53,066 nucleotides of DNA from JAKAGZ01 sp035266865 (GCA_035266865.1 DATFMR010000165.1:1-53066); one strand, 5' to 3'; numbered from the stretch's first letter, positions 27,944-37,296 are shown. The notes: generated by a model not told the origin, from the letters alone. Made by a program: numbers and translations.

Positions 27944-29599
27944 ATGATTGACCAGGAATATAAAAAGAGAAGAGAAGCATTTGATGAAAAAGTCAAAGCG
28001 GCAAAAACAAACGGGATGACTTTTACGACTGTCAGCGGCGAAGAAGTCAATCCTTTTTACGGTCCGGATGACATTGAAAACATAAATTATTTAAGCGATA
28101 TCGGGTTCCCCGGTGAATATCCTTATACAAGGGGAATACATACAAATACATACCGTGGAAAATTATGGACGATGCGCCAGTTTGCCGGATTTGGTTCGCC
28201 TGAGGACACAAACAACAGGTTTCATTATCTTCTTAAAAATGGTCAGACAGGTTTATCGGTCGCATTTGATCTTCCTACATTAATGGGCTGGGATGCAGAC
28301 GCTCCGTTGAGTGAAGGGGAAGTTGGAATTTGCGGAGTTGCAATATCTTCTCTGAAGGATATGCAGACATTATTTAATAAAATTCCGCTTGATAAAGTTT
28401 CAACATCGATGACGATAAATTCGCCCGCTGCAATGATCTTTGCGTTTTATCTTGCTGTGGCGCAAAAGCAGGGAGTCGGATTTGACAAACTCCGCGGTAC
28501 TTTGCAGAACGATATTTTAAAAGAATACATAGCACAGAAAGAATATATTTTTCCTCCTCATCCTTCAATGCGAATTATTGTAGATATGATTGAGTTTTGT
28601 AAAAATGAAGTTCCACAATGGAATCCTGTATCTGTCAGTGGTTATCATATCAGGGAAGCAGGCTCTACTTCTGTTCAGGAACTCGCATTTACTCTTGCAG
28701 ATGGATTTGCATATGTTGAAGCCTGCATAGAAAGAGGAATGGATGTTGACGAATTTGCTCCGAGAATTTCTTACTTCTTTAATTCACATCTCGACTTTTT
28801 TGAAGAGATAGCTAAGTTCCGTGCTGCAAGAAGGATTTACGCAAAAAGGATGAAAGAAAAATATGGCGCAAAAAATCCGCGTTCCTGGTGGCTAAGATTT
28901 CATACACAAACAGCCGGATGTACGCTTACTGCCCAGCAGCCGGAAAACAATATTATCCGAACAGCATTCCAGGCATTAGCGGGTGTTCTTGGAGGTACGC
29001 AATCACTGCATACAAATTCAATGGATGAAACACTTGCACTGCCAAGTGAAAAAGCTGTAAAAATTGCACTGCGTACTCAGCAATTAATTGCTTACGAAAC
29101 AGGAGTCATAAATACGGTTGATCCTTTAGGTGGAAGTTATTTTGTTGAAGCTTTGACTGACAAAATGGAAAAAGGAGCTAACGAAATTTTCGATCAGATT
29201 GATGCACTTGGCGGAGTTATCCCTGCTATCGAAACCGGTTATTTTCAGAAAGAGATTTCGGATGCTGCCTATATCTATCAAAAAGCCGTTGAAAGAAAAG
29301 AGAAATTTATTGTTGGTGTAAATGAATTTGTTGAAGAAAATGAAAAAGTTGATATCCCGATTCTTTTGATCTCACCTGAAGTTGAAAAGAAACAAAAAAG
29401 GGAACTGGCTGAATTAAAACAGAGCAGGAACCAGGAAGCAGTTAAAGAAAGTCTTGATGAGATAAAAAAAGCTTCAGAAGACGGTACCAATCTTATGCCG
29501 GTTCTGATTAAAGCTGCACTTAACTATGTTACTCTTGGTGAAATGGTCGGTGAAATGAGAGAAGTTTTCGGAACGTATGAAGAAACGGCTGTATTCTAA
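27944..29599 (+). CDS. Acyl-CoA mutase large subunit (methylmalonyl-CoA mutase type)
   Basis: This 551-residue protein is the catalytic TIM-barrel half of a B12-dependent acyl-CoA mutase. Family segments include YPYTRGIHTNTYRGKLWTMR, FAGFGSPEDTNNRF, GLSVAFDLPTLMGWD, and the FHTQTAGCTLTAQQPENNI block. The C-terminal B12-binding domain is absent, so a small cobalamin subunit encoded elsewhere must complete it, as in the archaeal-type two-subunit enzymes. It would interconvert methylmalonyl-CoA and succinyl-CoA, linking propionate metabolism to the TCA cycle. Other substrates such as isobutyryl-CoA cannot be excluded. Confidence 0.9.
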   Translation: MIDQEYKKRREAFDEKVKAAKTNGMTFTTVSGEEVNPFYGPDDIENINYLSDIGFPGEYPYTRGIHTNTYRGKLWTMRQFAGFGSPEDTNNRFHYLLKNGQTGLSVAFDLPTLMGWDADAPLSEGEVGICGVAISSLKDMQTLFNKIPLDKVSTSMTINSPAAMIFAFYLAVAQKQGVGFDKLRGTLQNDILKEYIAQKEYIFPPHPSMRIIVDMIEFCKNEVPQWNPVSVSGYHIREAGSTSVQELAFTLADGFAYVEACIERGMDVDEFAPRISYFFNSHLDFFEEIAKFRAARRIYAKRMKEKYGAKNPRSWWLRFHTQTAGCTLTAQQPENNIIRTAFQALAGVLGGTQSLHTNSMDETLALPSEKAVKIALRTQQLIAYETGVINTVDPLGGSYFVEALTDKMEKGANEIFDQIDALGGVIPAIETGYFQKEISDAAYIYQKAVERKEKFIVGVNEFVEENEKVDIPILLISPEVEKKQKRELAELKQSRNQEAVKESLDEIKKASEDGTNLMPVLIKAALNYVTLGEMVGEMREVFGTYEETAVF

Positions 29600-29649
29600 T
29601 CTCTATTTAAATCCTGATTTCAAAATTATCGGGGAAATATAGTAATTCA

Positions 29650-30384
29650 ATGTTTTATTACAAGAAATGGGCACTTGTTGTGCCGATGGCAAATGAAGAA
29701 AAGAATTTTGTGCCATTTATTGATATGATGAATTTTGTCATCAATGAATTGAATCCCGGTAATGTTTACCTGGTAGTTGATAAAGTTTCCAAAGACAAAA
29801 CCCTCGAACTCTGCCGCGAGTTATCAGAAAAAGATCCAAGATATATTACAGTCTGGGCACCGGAAAGTAAAAATGTTGTTGATGCTTACATTCGTGGACT
29901 GCGTGCTGCATATGAAGGTGGTCACGATCTTATTATCGAAATGGATGCCGGGCTTTCTCACGATCCCCGCTCGGTTCCGATGTTTTTGCGAGTTTTGAAC
30001 GAAGGTAACGATTGTGCATTCGGCAGCCGTTTTATAAATGGCGGATCAATGTGGAATTCCCCTTTTAAAAGAAGATTACTTTCCAAAGCTGGAACCATTC
30101 TGGCGAATATTCTTTTGGGAACGAGACTTCACGATATGACATCTGGTTACCAGGGATTTCATCGTGATGTTGTTGAAAAAATTATCTCGTATAACTTTAA
30201 ATCCAAAGCGCATTTTTATCAGACTGAATTACGTTACCTATTAAGGAAACACAGAATTTTTGAAGTCCCTATTCATTATCAATCTCCATCTCCAAGTGTA
30301 TCCGGCGGAGCCGTGAAAAATGCAATTTTTACATTGCTGTATTATTTTTTTCTGCGCATAACTTTTCAATCGAAAGAAATTTAG
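29650..30384 (+). CDS. Glycosyltransferase family 2 (DPM1-like)
   Basis: This 244-residue GT-A protein has the polyprenyl-phosphate glycosyltransferase layout: ALVVPMANEEKNF at the start, LVVDKVSKDKTLE, IEMDAGLSHDP (nucleotide and metal binding, in place of DADLQHP), and DMTSGYQGFHRDVV. It has no C-terminal membrane domain. The product would be a lipid-linked or transferred sugar. It is 5 nt upstream of the tandem-SDR gene and probably opens a three-gene glycan unit. Confidence 0.88.
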   Translation: MFYYKKWALVVPMANEEKNFVPFIDMMNFVINELNPGNVYLVVDKVSKDKTLELCRELSEKDPRYITVWAPESKNVVDAYIRGLRAAYEGGHDLIIEMDAGLSHDPRSVPMFLRVLNEGNDCAFGSRFINGGSMWNSPFKRRLLSKAGTILANILLGTRLHDMTSGYQGFHRDVVEKIISYNFKSKAHFYQTELRYLLRKHRIFEVPIHYQSPSPSVSGGAVKNAIFTLLYYFFLRITFQSKEI

Positions 30385-30389
30385 GTTAA

Positions 30390-32417
30390 ATGAAAAAGAA
30401 GATAGCCTTAACTGGAGGGTCGGGACATATAGGTTTTCACGTTGCCCGGCTCCTGCTTGATGAAGGGTACGATGTAACATTATTAATCAGGAAAGAAAAT
30501 TCAAACATAAAATATCTGTGGAAGAAAGGCGCAAAATCAATTGCTGCCGACCTGTTTGATCCTTCAACATACCGCGATATTTTAAAAGATTCAGAAATTC
30601 TGTTTCACATTGCTTCTATAAATACAACTGATACTTCTAACGAAAAACAAATTATCAATAATACATTTGAATTAACAAAAAATGTAATTGATACAGCAAT
30701 AACAGCAGGAATAAAAACTATAATTTACACAAGCTCAGTTGTTGTACTTGGCAGATCACCCAATCCTAAAGTATTGTTAAACGAAAAATCAAAAGCCAGT
30801 TATGCTGAAAGTCCATATGTAAAAGGGAAACTACTTGCTGAAAATTATGTTGAACAAAAAATTAAATCGGGTTCAGTTGACATAAGGAGAATTTATCCTT
30901 CCTGGGTAGTAGGAGGAAATAATCCTAAAATGACGCCACCGCACGAACTGATTTTTAAATATCTTCAGAATGGACAACCGTTTTATTTTGGCGGTGGGAT
31001 TTCAATCACATCTGCTGAAGAAGTTGCCAGGGCACATTTTAATTCTTTGACTAAAGGTAAACCAAATGAAAAATTTGTAGCCGCCGGAGTAAACATTACT
31101 TTCAAAGATTTTTATTCAAAACTTGCCGGACTTTCCGGTCACAAGCCGCCTTTTTTCTACATCCCTAAATGGATAATATACTTAGGTTCAGTGGTTGCAA
31201 AAATGCTTCTAAGTAAAAATTCTCCCGTTGATCCGAATTATGTGAAAGCTGTGATAAATAATTACAGCTGGTATGATTCCCAAAAAGCTGAAAAAGAAAT
31301 TGGGTACAAAATTCCGGATCTAGAAGAAACCATGGCTAAAGCTGTATTTGAGGAAAGGAAAAGGTTGACAGGGACAAATGACCTGCTGCAAAAAGAAAAT
31401 CCTGATCTTGTCAGGACAAACTATGCTGAAGATGATGTCTTACTTATAACAGGATTTCCAGGCTGGCTCGGGAACAGGATGATTGATGTTTTTATGAATG
31501 GAGACAGGTTTGGCAATAATGCGATAAATAGAAAAATTCGTCTACTGGTCCAGCCTAAATTTAAAGACCTGATTTCACTTCCCGATAATTTTGAAATAGT
31601 CTACGGAGATATAACAGATAAAGAAAGTTTAATTGATGCTTTACAAAATGTGAAATCCGTTTATCATCTTGCAGGTGTAATATACCCTAAAAACATTAAG
31701 ACTTTTTATGATGTAAACTATGAAGGGACAAAAAATTTAGTTGATGTATGCATTGAACTGGGAATTAGAAGATTATTATTTATGAGTACCGACAGCGTTT
31801 GCGGTTACGGGAAGAATGAACGAATATTTACTTCAAAAACAAAACCTGATCCATATAAAAATTACGGTAAATCGAAATACCTGGCCGAAAAATATATCCT
31901 CGATAAAACCGCTGAAGGAAAAATTGATGGTACAGCCCTGAGAGGATTCTGGTTCTTTGGACCTTTTATGCCTGATAGAAATAAGGATTTTCTCCGTTCA
32001 TTTTACTGGAAAAGACAAATTGTATTCGGGAACGGAAAAAACTTTAGAAGCATCTCGCATGTAGATAACACCATACAGGCATTTCTAAAAGCTGAAAAAA
32101 GGAAAGAAACTCTCGGAAAATGGTACTGGATCGGGAATAAAAATCCTGAACAAACAGTAAACGAAATCTATAAAAATATTGCGGAAGGTCTTGGTGTTAA
32201 TTCTAGACCTTTTCACATTCCAAATCTCTTTTGTGAATTATTTAGTATTTTAGACCTAATGATAGGCTGGTTTGGCAAATTGAATCCCACAATTCACGCG
32301 GCCGGGAAATTTCATAAAGATATTGCCGGTCAAATTACCGAAGCTGAAAGGGATTTTGATTACAAGCCTGATGTAGATTTTGAAGAAATAAAAAAAGAAT
32401 TAAAAAAACTGGTTTAA
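30390..32417 (+). CDS. Tandem fusion of two extended SDR (NAD-dependent epimerase/dehydratase) domains
   Basis: This 675-residue protein consists of two consecutive Rossmann SDR modules. Module 1 (about 1-330) has TGGSGHIG (8-15) and a YVKGK active-site motif. Module 2 (about 350-675) has TGFPGWLG (354-361) and YGKSK. Both therefore keep a YxxxK catalytic pair and a cofactor site, so both may be active. Sequence flavour is of the 3-beta-HSD/dihydroflavonol-reductase and sugar-epimerase groups. The context suggests successive steps in nucleotide-sugar or glycan precursor conversion. Confidence 0.88.
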   Translation: MKKKIALTGGSGHIGFHVARLLLDEGYDVTLLIRKENSNIKYLWKKGAKSIAADLFDPSTYRDILKDSEILFHIASINTTDTSNEKQIINNTFELTKNVIDTAITAGIKTIIYTSSVVVLGRSPNPKVLLNEKSKASYAESPYVKGKLLAENYVEQKIKSGSVDIRRIYPSWVVGGNNPKMTPPHELIFKYLQNGQPFYFGGGISITSAEEVARAHFNSLTKGKPNEKFVAAGVNITFKDFYSKLAGLSGHKPPFFYIPKWIIYLGSVVAKMLLSKNSPVDPNYVKAVINNYSWYDSQKAEKEIGYKIPDLEETMAKAVFEERKRLTGTNDLLQKENPDLVRTNYAEDDVLLITGFPGWLGNRMIDVFMNGDRFGNNAINRKIRLLVQPKFKDLISLPDNFEIVYGDITDKESLIDALQNVKSVYHLAGVIYPKNIKTFYDVNYEGTKNLVDVCIELGIRRLLFMSTDSVCGYGKNERIFTSKTKPDPYKNYGKSKYLAEKYILDKTAEGKIDGTALRGFWFFGPFMPDRNKDFLRSFYWKRQIVFGNGKNFRSISHVDNTIQAFLKAEKRKETLGKWYWIGNKNPEQTVNEIYKNIAEGLGVNSRPFHIPNLFCELFSILDLMIGWFGKLNPTIHAAGKFHKDIAGQITEAERDFDYKPDVDFEEIKKELKKLV

Positions 32418-32421
32418 ATTA

Positions 32422-33438
32422 ATGGCGGATAAAAAATCTTTAGTTATCACATCAATCGCAGATGATAAACATCCGATACTAAATAAAATCGCAGCGGATT
32501 CCGCCAGGCATAATTACAATTTCATACTTATCGGCGATACAAAATCTCCAAAAGAATTTAAAATTGATAACTGTGATTTCTGGAGCGTCCAACGCCAGAT
32601 TCAACTTCCTTTTGAATTAGCAAAACTCACTCCTGTTAAACATTATTCAAGGAAAAATCTCGGTTACCTTATAGCGATAAAAAACGGCTCGGAAAATATT
32701 CTTGAAACAGACGACGATAACATCCCTTTTGATTCATTCTGGAATGAACGAAAGAGGGAAGTGAATTCAAAAATATTTAAGGATGCAGGCTGGATAAATG
32801 TGCCGAAGTATTTTACGGATAAAAAGATCTGGCCGCGCGGATTTCCGCTTGAAAAGTTAAACGAACCCCAGCCTGGATTGAATTCAGCAAAAAAAGGTTT
32901 TGCCGACTGCCCTGTTCAGCAGGGGCTTGCGGACGATAACCCGGATGTGGACGCTGTTTACAGGTTGACATATCCACTGCCTGTAAATTTTGAAACCGGG
33001 AAGGACATGGTACTCGGGGAAAATTCCTGGGCGCCGTTTAACAGCCAGAACACCTATTGGTTCAGGGATGCTTTCCCTTTATTGTATTTACCTTCCTACT
33101 GCAGTTTCAGGATGACAGATATATGGCGCAGCTTTGTTGCACAGCGAATTGCGTGGGAATGTGATTGGGGAATTTATTATCACTCGCCTACAGTGAGACA
33201 GAAAAGAAACGATCATAACCTGATGAAAGATTTTGAGGATGAAACTGCCGGCTATTTAAATAATCTTAAAATCTGCAAGGAACTTTCCGATCTCAAATTG
33301 AAAAATGGAAAGGAAAACATTTACGAAAACCTGGTGAAATGCTACAACAAGCTGATTGAGATTGATGTAATTGGTAAAGAAGAATTAAACCTGCTAGGTA
33401 CCTGGATAAACGATTTAAAATCTCTCGGGATTAACTAA
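32422..33438 (+). CDS. STELLO-like glycosyltransferase (DUF288 family)
   Basis: This 338-residue protein begins SLVITSIADDKHPILNKI and has ETDDDN at 95-100, followed by conserved Trp/Pro-rich blocks (NTYWFRDAFPLLYLPSYC, FRMTDIWRSF). These match the STELLO/DUF288 family, whose plant members affect cellulose synthase and are related to reversibly glycosylated polypeptides. The DDD motif suggests a metal-dependent GT-A fold. It follows the SDR fusion by 4 nt. No membrane segment is present, so it should act in the cytoplasm. The biochemical function in bacteria is not established. Confidence 0.8.
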   Translation: MADKKSLVITSIADDKHPILNKIAADSARHNYNFILIGDTKSPKEFKIDNCDFWSVQRQIQLPFELAKLTPVKHYSRKNLGYLIAIKNGSENILETDDDNIPFDSFWNERKREVNSKIFKDAGWINVPKYFTDKKIWPRGFPLEKLNEPQPGLNSAKKGFADCPVQQGLADDNPDVDAVYRLTYPLPVNFETGKDMVLGENSWAPFNSQNTYWFRDAFPLLYLPSYCSFRMTDIWRSFVAQRIAWECDWGIYYHSPTVRQKRNDHNLMKDFEDETAGYLNNLKICKELSDLKLKNGKENIYENLVKCYNKLIEIDVIGKEELNLLGTWINDLKSLGIN

Positions 33439-33439
33439 A

Positions 33440-33466
33440 AAAGATTCTCAAATAAATTCAGAATGA
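33440..33466. repeat. Dispersed palindromic repeat, half copy
   Basis: AGATTCTCAAATAAATTCAGAATGACA matches one arm of the palindromic repeat at 786-851 (AGATTC...TTCGGGATGACA), but the opposite arm is missing. It lies 2 nt after the STELLO-like stop codon. It looks like a decayed or solo unit of the same family. Confidence 0.6.
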
Positions 33467-33599
33467 CAAACTCAAATTATTCGCCTTCAGTGGAACCAGG
33501 GCATATTTCGTTTTTCGTTTAGTTGAAATTCATTTATATTTTTTTTACGTTTTTGAAGAAGAGAATGGAACATTAAATTAATAACAGGGGGATAGTAAA

Positions 33600-34253
33600 A
33601 TGAATCTTCCATTTTCAATTGAAGAATTTTTTGAAATTCTCAGGGAGTATAACACAAGCGTATTTCCTGCACAGATTATCCTTAACATTTTAGCACTTGC
33701 CATAATTATACTTGCCGTATTTAAAATGCAATATTCAGATAAACTAATAAGTTATGGCCTTGCTGCTTTATGGCTATGGATGGGTGTTGTGTATCATTAT
33801 ATCTTTTTTACAAGGATAAATCCTGCTGCAAATATTTTTGCAATATTTTTTGTTTTGCAGGGATTGATTTTCATTTATAGCGGTGTAATAAAAAGCGACC
33901 TTTCTTTCAGTTTTAAGAACAGCCCTGCCGCAATTACGGGAACGGTATTTATTTTGTACGCCCTGGTAATCTACCCGGTGCTGGGGATGATTCTTGGCCA
34001 TACTTATCCCGACAACCCGACATTCGGATTACCGTGCCCTACTACAATTTTTACTTTTGGAATTCTCCTCTGGGCAGTTAAAAAAGTCCCGGTCTATTTA
34101 GTTGCAATTCCTTTTCTCTGGTCAATAGTAGGTATGTCTGCTGCATTGAATATTAAAGTTTACGAGGATCTTGGATTGATTGTAGCGGGAATTGCAGGAC
34201 TGGTTCTTATACTCTTAAATAATAAAAAGCTGCAATTGGCAGGTGGCAAATAA
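33600..34253 (+). CDS. DUF6064-family membrane protein
   Basis: This 217-residue integral membrane protein has six or seven hydrophobic helices. The start MNLPFSIEEFFEILREYN and the later GHTYPDNPTFGLPCPTTIFT segment are characteristic of DUF6064 proteins. The family has no known function. A purine-rich GGGGGAT about 10 nt upstream supports the ATG. It is a single gene beside another small membrane protein. Confidence 0.8.
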   Translation: MNLPFSIEEFFEILREYNTSVFPAQIILNILALAIIILAVFKMQYSDKLISYGLAALWLWMGVVYHYIFFTRINPAANIFAIFFVLQGLIFIYSGVIKSDLSFSFKNSPAAITGTVFILYALVIYPVLGMILGHTYPDNPTFGLPCPTTIFTFGILLWAVKKVPVYLVAIPFLWSIVGMSAALNIKVYEDLGLIVAGIAGLVLILLNNKKLQLAGGK

Positions 34254-34360
34254 CTATTTAAAAATTTAAAATGTCCGGCAATTTGCTTTTAAACCCAGGA
34301 ATAGCATTTATAATTATTTACGAAATGGACGCAGTAAAATTAAATAAAAGGTTTTGTTAG

Positions 34361-34792
34361 ATGGAAATTATAAATAAGCGCCCGAATGCTGTAAACATTG
34401 TGGTATTGTTAATACTTATCCAGAGTTTGAGCGGGATTGTAGGAGGCACCGGCCTGGTTTTAGAGCCGTCAGGGAAATCACTTAAAATTCCGCTTGAATG
34501 GCTTAACAATTCTCCTTTTAATGATTACATGCTTCCCGGCCTTATTCTTCTGATTCTGCTGGGAATATATCCATTATTAGTTTTATACGGATTGTGGCTC
34601 AAACGAAGCTGGGCGTGGGCATCAACAATGATTTTAGGTATGGCAATTATAATCTGGATTGGAGTAGAAATATTAATTATCGGTTATAAACCTGTTCCTC
34701 CTTTACAATTGATTTACGGAATTGAAGGCCTGCTGATTCTTGTCCTGACTCTTTCATCTCCTGTCAGGGAATATTACCGGGTAAAAATATAA
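34361..34792 (+). CDS. Hypothetical membrane protein (143 aa)
   Basis: The protein has four predicted membrane helices (about 12-35, 55-78, 83-103, 112-132) and a short basic cytoplasmic tail, with no family that I recognise. The first loop carries polar residues of an extracytoplasmic segment. It lies 107 nt after the DUF6064 gene on the same strand and may be cotranscribed. Confidence 0.65.
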   Translation: MEIINKRPNAVNIVVLLILIQSLSGIVGGTGLVLEPSGKSLKIPLEWLNNSPFNDYMLPGLILLILLGIYPLLVLYGLWLKRSWAWASTMILGMAIIIWIGVEILIIGYKPVPPLQLIYGIEGLLILVLTLSSPVREYYRVKI

Positions 34793-35274
34793 AATTTTTT
34801 TGTTGTTAAGCGATGTATTCTGTTATTAAATAATTAATTCCTACCGCTTGGTAAATAGTTATTGCGTCTTATTCTTATAAACCTAACATTCTTTTGCTGA
34901 AGCATTTCTGTTAGGGGAGTCTTTGAGAGATACAAAAATTCAAGTATAATTATAGTGTGATGTTTTTGTACTGAGGTATAACAATAGAATATTTTTTGGA
35001 TTAAATTGTGTTATTCACGAAAATAATTCTTGTTTTTTGCATTAGATATAATTAATTAGTTCAGTACATGTGTATATTTATACCGTTTAGAAGTAAATAA
35101 GAATTGACATAAAATTAACAAATAAGGCGAGTCAATACACATTCCATTAAAAACAGTGAGAGAGATATGTTTATTTAAAAATTGTCTGTAATAATTTTTA
35201 TAGTCGAAATCTCATCAACAATACTTACAGCAAATAATTCTGATTTCTATTATTAAAAAGGAGATTCAACACAA
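34793..35274. other. Non-coding stretch of about 480 nt
   Basis: This is AT-rich sequence with stops in all frames that I followed, and no credible ORF, hairpin terminator or repeat. The last 20 nt contain the AAAGGAG ribosome site of the following NTF2-like gene. The promoter of that gene must be here, but I cannot place it. Confidence 0.5.
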
Positions 35275-35655
35275 ATGGCACCCCAAGAAATAATAATTGC
35301 AAAAGAAAAAGCAATTCTAGATCGTTGGATAACCGGCGATACATTCGGATACATTGAATCTGCCGCCGAAGAAATAACTTATTTTGATCCCGGCTTGGAA
35401 AAACGCTGTACAGGTAAAAAAGATTTTCATGACTGGATTGCCGCTTTTAACGGGACATTCAGCTTTCCCGATTATGAATTGCTTGATCCTCAGGTTCAAA
35501 TGCATGGGGATGTTGGCATTCTTACTTTCAACTTTATTGGATTTATGAAGGACGATAGCAAAGAATATTTTAATACAACTGAAGTATACAAACTGATTGA
35601 AGGGGATTGGAAGCTAATAAGTTCTCACTGGTCACAAACGAAACCTAAAAGATGA
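35275..35655 (+). CDS. NTF2-fold (SnoaL/DUF4440-like) protein
   Basis: This 126-residue protein has an NTF2-like cone fold: an N-terminal helix ending ILDRWITGD, the strand YFDPG, and a C-terminal sheet with LTFNFIGFM, TTEVYKLIEGDWKLISSHWS. Such proteins are small hydrolases, isomerases or ligand-binding domains; no catalytic set is recognisable. A strong AAAGGAG sits 9 nt before the ATG. It is followed by a structured attC-like element, so it may be a mobile cassette gene. A second, broken NTF2-fold gene lies 1.6 kb away. Confidence 0.8.
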   Translation: MAPQEIIIAKEKAILDRWITGDTFGYIESAAEEITYFDPGLEKRCTGKKDFHDWIAAFNGTFSFPDYELLDPQVQMHGDVGILTFNFIGFMKDDSKEYFNTTEVYKLIEGDWKLISSHWSQTKPKR

Positions 35656-35747
35656 TATTTATTTTAAAAGAAATCTTTATTTACTATATGATTGGTCAAA
35701 GAAAATGCTTTGGTTACATAGGCTGTGGTTAAATAAAGCAAAAAACG

Positions 35748-35995
35748 GTATAACCAGCGCCCCAACACCGACCGCCATTTTAGTTCGGCGATTTTATAAT
35801 TATTGGCGTTTTATTTTTGTTTGGCATTTTGTTCTAAGTTTTTGTTCTAATTAATTAACTTGCCTTCGGTGCTTACGAGAAAGATAAGCACCTACGGCTT
35901 AATCATTGGCATTTGTGTTTTACTCGGCTTCCTTGTTCCCGTCTTCGTCCTACGGACTTCGCCGGGCAGGCCGGTTAGCAGAAACAGCGTTAGGC
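35748..35995 (+). repeat. Structured intergenic element, attC-like ends
   Basis: The element lies just after the NTF2-like gene. It begins GTATAAC and ends GTTAGGC; the right box fits the integron attC consensus GTTRRRY and the left box fits RYYYAAC at all but one position. Inside is a 14-bp near-perfect hairpin (GCCTTCGGTGCTTA at 35862-35875 with 35885-35898) and a GC-rich right end with small inverted repeats. At 248 nt it is longer than most attC sites, and the inner arm pairing next to the boxes is weak. The attC reading is an inference. Confidence 0.4.
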
Positions 35996-36068
35996 AATGA
36001 AGATAATTTAAAGTGACTTTTTCTAAAAAATTTAATTATTACTGTTTTTGTCCTTTTAAACTTTTGAA

Positions 36069-36098
36069 TTGACCGGCTTTTAGTAAAAGTAATATAAA
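36069..36098 (+). promoter_or_regulatory. Possible sigma-70-like promoter for the cassette lipoprotein
   Basis: TTGACC (36069-36074) and TATAAA (36093-36098) are separated by 18 nt, about 54 nt upstream of the lipoprotein start. If real, the lipoprotein gene carries its own promoter inside the interval bounded by the two attC-like elements. This is a sequence match only. Confidence 0.35.
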
Positions 36099-36151
36099 AT
36101 TATAAATTGCATCAAAAAAGTTGTAATATTATTCATTGACGGGAGTGAGAG

Positions 36152-36961
36152 ATGAAATTCTTTAAGATTTTTTTAGTGTTATTATTACCTGTTACATTGT
36201 TTACAGGTTGTCTCCAGGTCGATACAACCGTTAAACTAAACAAAGACGGAAGCGGAACCATTGAAGAAAAAGTTATGATGAGTAGCATGGTTGTTCAAAT
36301 GATGAACCAATTTATGAATTCTATGTCAGATTCATCGGGGGGCAAAAAGGAGTTTAAGCTGTTCAAGGAGGACGAACTAAGAAACAAAGCTTCAGAATAC
36401 GGCGAAGGAGTAAAGTTTGTTACAGGTAAAGAGGTTAGTGAGGATGGCTGGGAAGGATACACAGCTGTTTATTCTTTTAAGGATATAAACAACTTACGAA
36501 TGGATACTAATCCTAATAAAAAAGTTGAGCTAGATGAAGGTAAGAGTGAAGTTGAGAACGATTACTTCTCATTCCGATTTAAACCCGGTAATGTCGCAGA
36601 ACTTGTCATAAACAGGCCTGATGTCCCTATGAAAGAAGAATCCGAAACGAACGAGAACAATGACAAGAGTAATCAAAATCAGCCTTTGGGTGATAAAATT
36701 GTAAAAATGATGGATGGTATGAGAATAAAAATATCCCTGCAGCTGCAGGGGAATATAGTCAGCACCAATGCTTCCTATGTAGATAGCTCGGAGGTTACCT
36801 TAGTCGATTTGGATCTCAGCAAATTACTTAGAAATAAGGAAAGTCTTGAAAAGTTTAAAAAGAGTCCGCCAAAGAGTCTTGATGAAATGAAAGAAATAGT
36901 AAAAAACATCCAGGGAATGAAAATCGAATTGCAAAAACCTGTATTTATAAAATTTAATTAA
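36152..36961 (+). CDS. Hypothetical lipoprotein (269 aa)
   Basis: The N-terminus is a lipoprotein signal ending FTGC, with lipidated Cys20. The mature protein begins LQVDTTVKLNKDGSGTIEEK, a pattern seen in several uncharacterised bacterial lipoproteins, then a Met/Ser-rich helix and a beta-rich domain. A charged Asn/Glu loop (SETNENNDKSNQNQ) and a Lys-rich C-terminal helix follow. I do not know its function. GGGAG lies 6-7 nt before the ATG. It sits between two attC-like elements, like a gene cassette. Confidence 0.75.
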   Translation: MKFFKIFLVLLLPVTLFTGCLQVDTTVKLNKDGSGTIEEKVMMSSMVVQMMNQFMNSMSDSSGGKKEFKLFKEDELRNKASEYGEGVKFVTGKEVSEDGWEGYTAVYSFKDINNLRMDTNPNKKVELDEGKSEVENDYFSFRFKPGNVAELVINRPDVPMKEESETNENNDKSNQNQPLGDKIVKMMDGMRIKISLQLQGNIVSTNASYVDSSEVTLVDLDLSKLLRNKESLEKFKKSPPKSLDEMKEIVKNIQGMKIELQKPVFIKFN

Positions 36962-36997
36962 AAAAGAAGAAATAAAATAAGTTTATTGTCTCGCATT

Positions 36998-37104
36998 TGT
37001 TAACGTGTCCATCGGAATTTCAGTGAAGGTGGAAACTCAGTCGGGTAAGTTTAGGCGGCGGTTTAACGGCAACACCATTATACGCTTAATGTTGGTTGTT
37101 AGCT
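36998..37104 (+). repeat. Second structured intergenic element, attC-like ends
   Basis: This element starts near GTTAACG and ends TTGTTAGCT, about 37 nt after the lipoprotein stop codon. The GTTAGCT end resembles an attC right box with one deviation from GTTRRRY. It contains GGCGGCGG and short inverted repeats and is richer in G+C than its surroundings. It is less convincing than the element at 35748. Confidence 0.3.
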
Positions 37105-37143
37105 GTATTTTTATTTTAGACGGTAATGAAGGACGGTGAATAA

Positions 37144-37296
37144 GGATCTATTAACAACAAAGTAAAAGATGATATTGATTTTGAGCCTGATGAAGCACCT
37201 TCATTTTCAGAACATCTTGCCATTTCTAAACCTAAAAATAAAACCGATGTTGCATTAATCGACATGGGCCTTCAATTCCAGGAGAATCTATTTTAG
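37144..37296 (+). pseudogene. Possible 3' gene remnant
   Basis: An open frame of 50 codons without a start codon follows a stop at 37141. It encodes a coding-like acidic stretch (DDIDFEPDEAPSFSEHLAIS ... ALIDMGLQFQENLF) and ends at a TAG that overlaps the stop of the minus-strand pseudogene. The composition looks like the C-terminus of a real protein that lost its 5' part. No family is recognised. Confidence 0.35.

Noticed and set aside
34800..34815. GTTAAGC match to the attC right-box consensus
   Set aside because: A seven-base degenerate match is expected about once per kilobase by chance and there is no left box or hairpin next to it.
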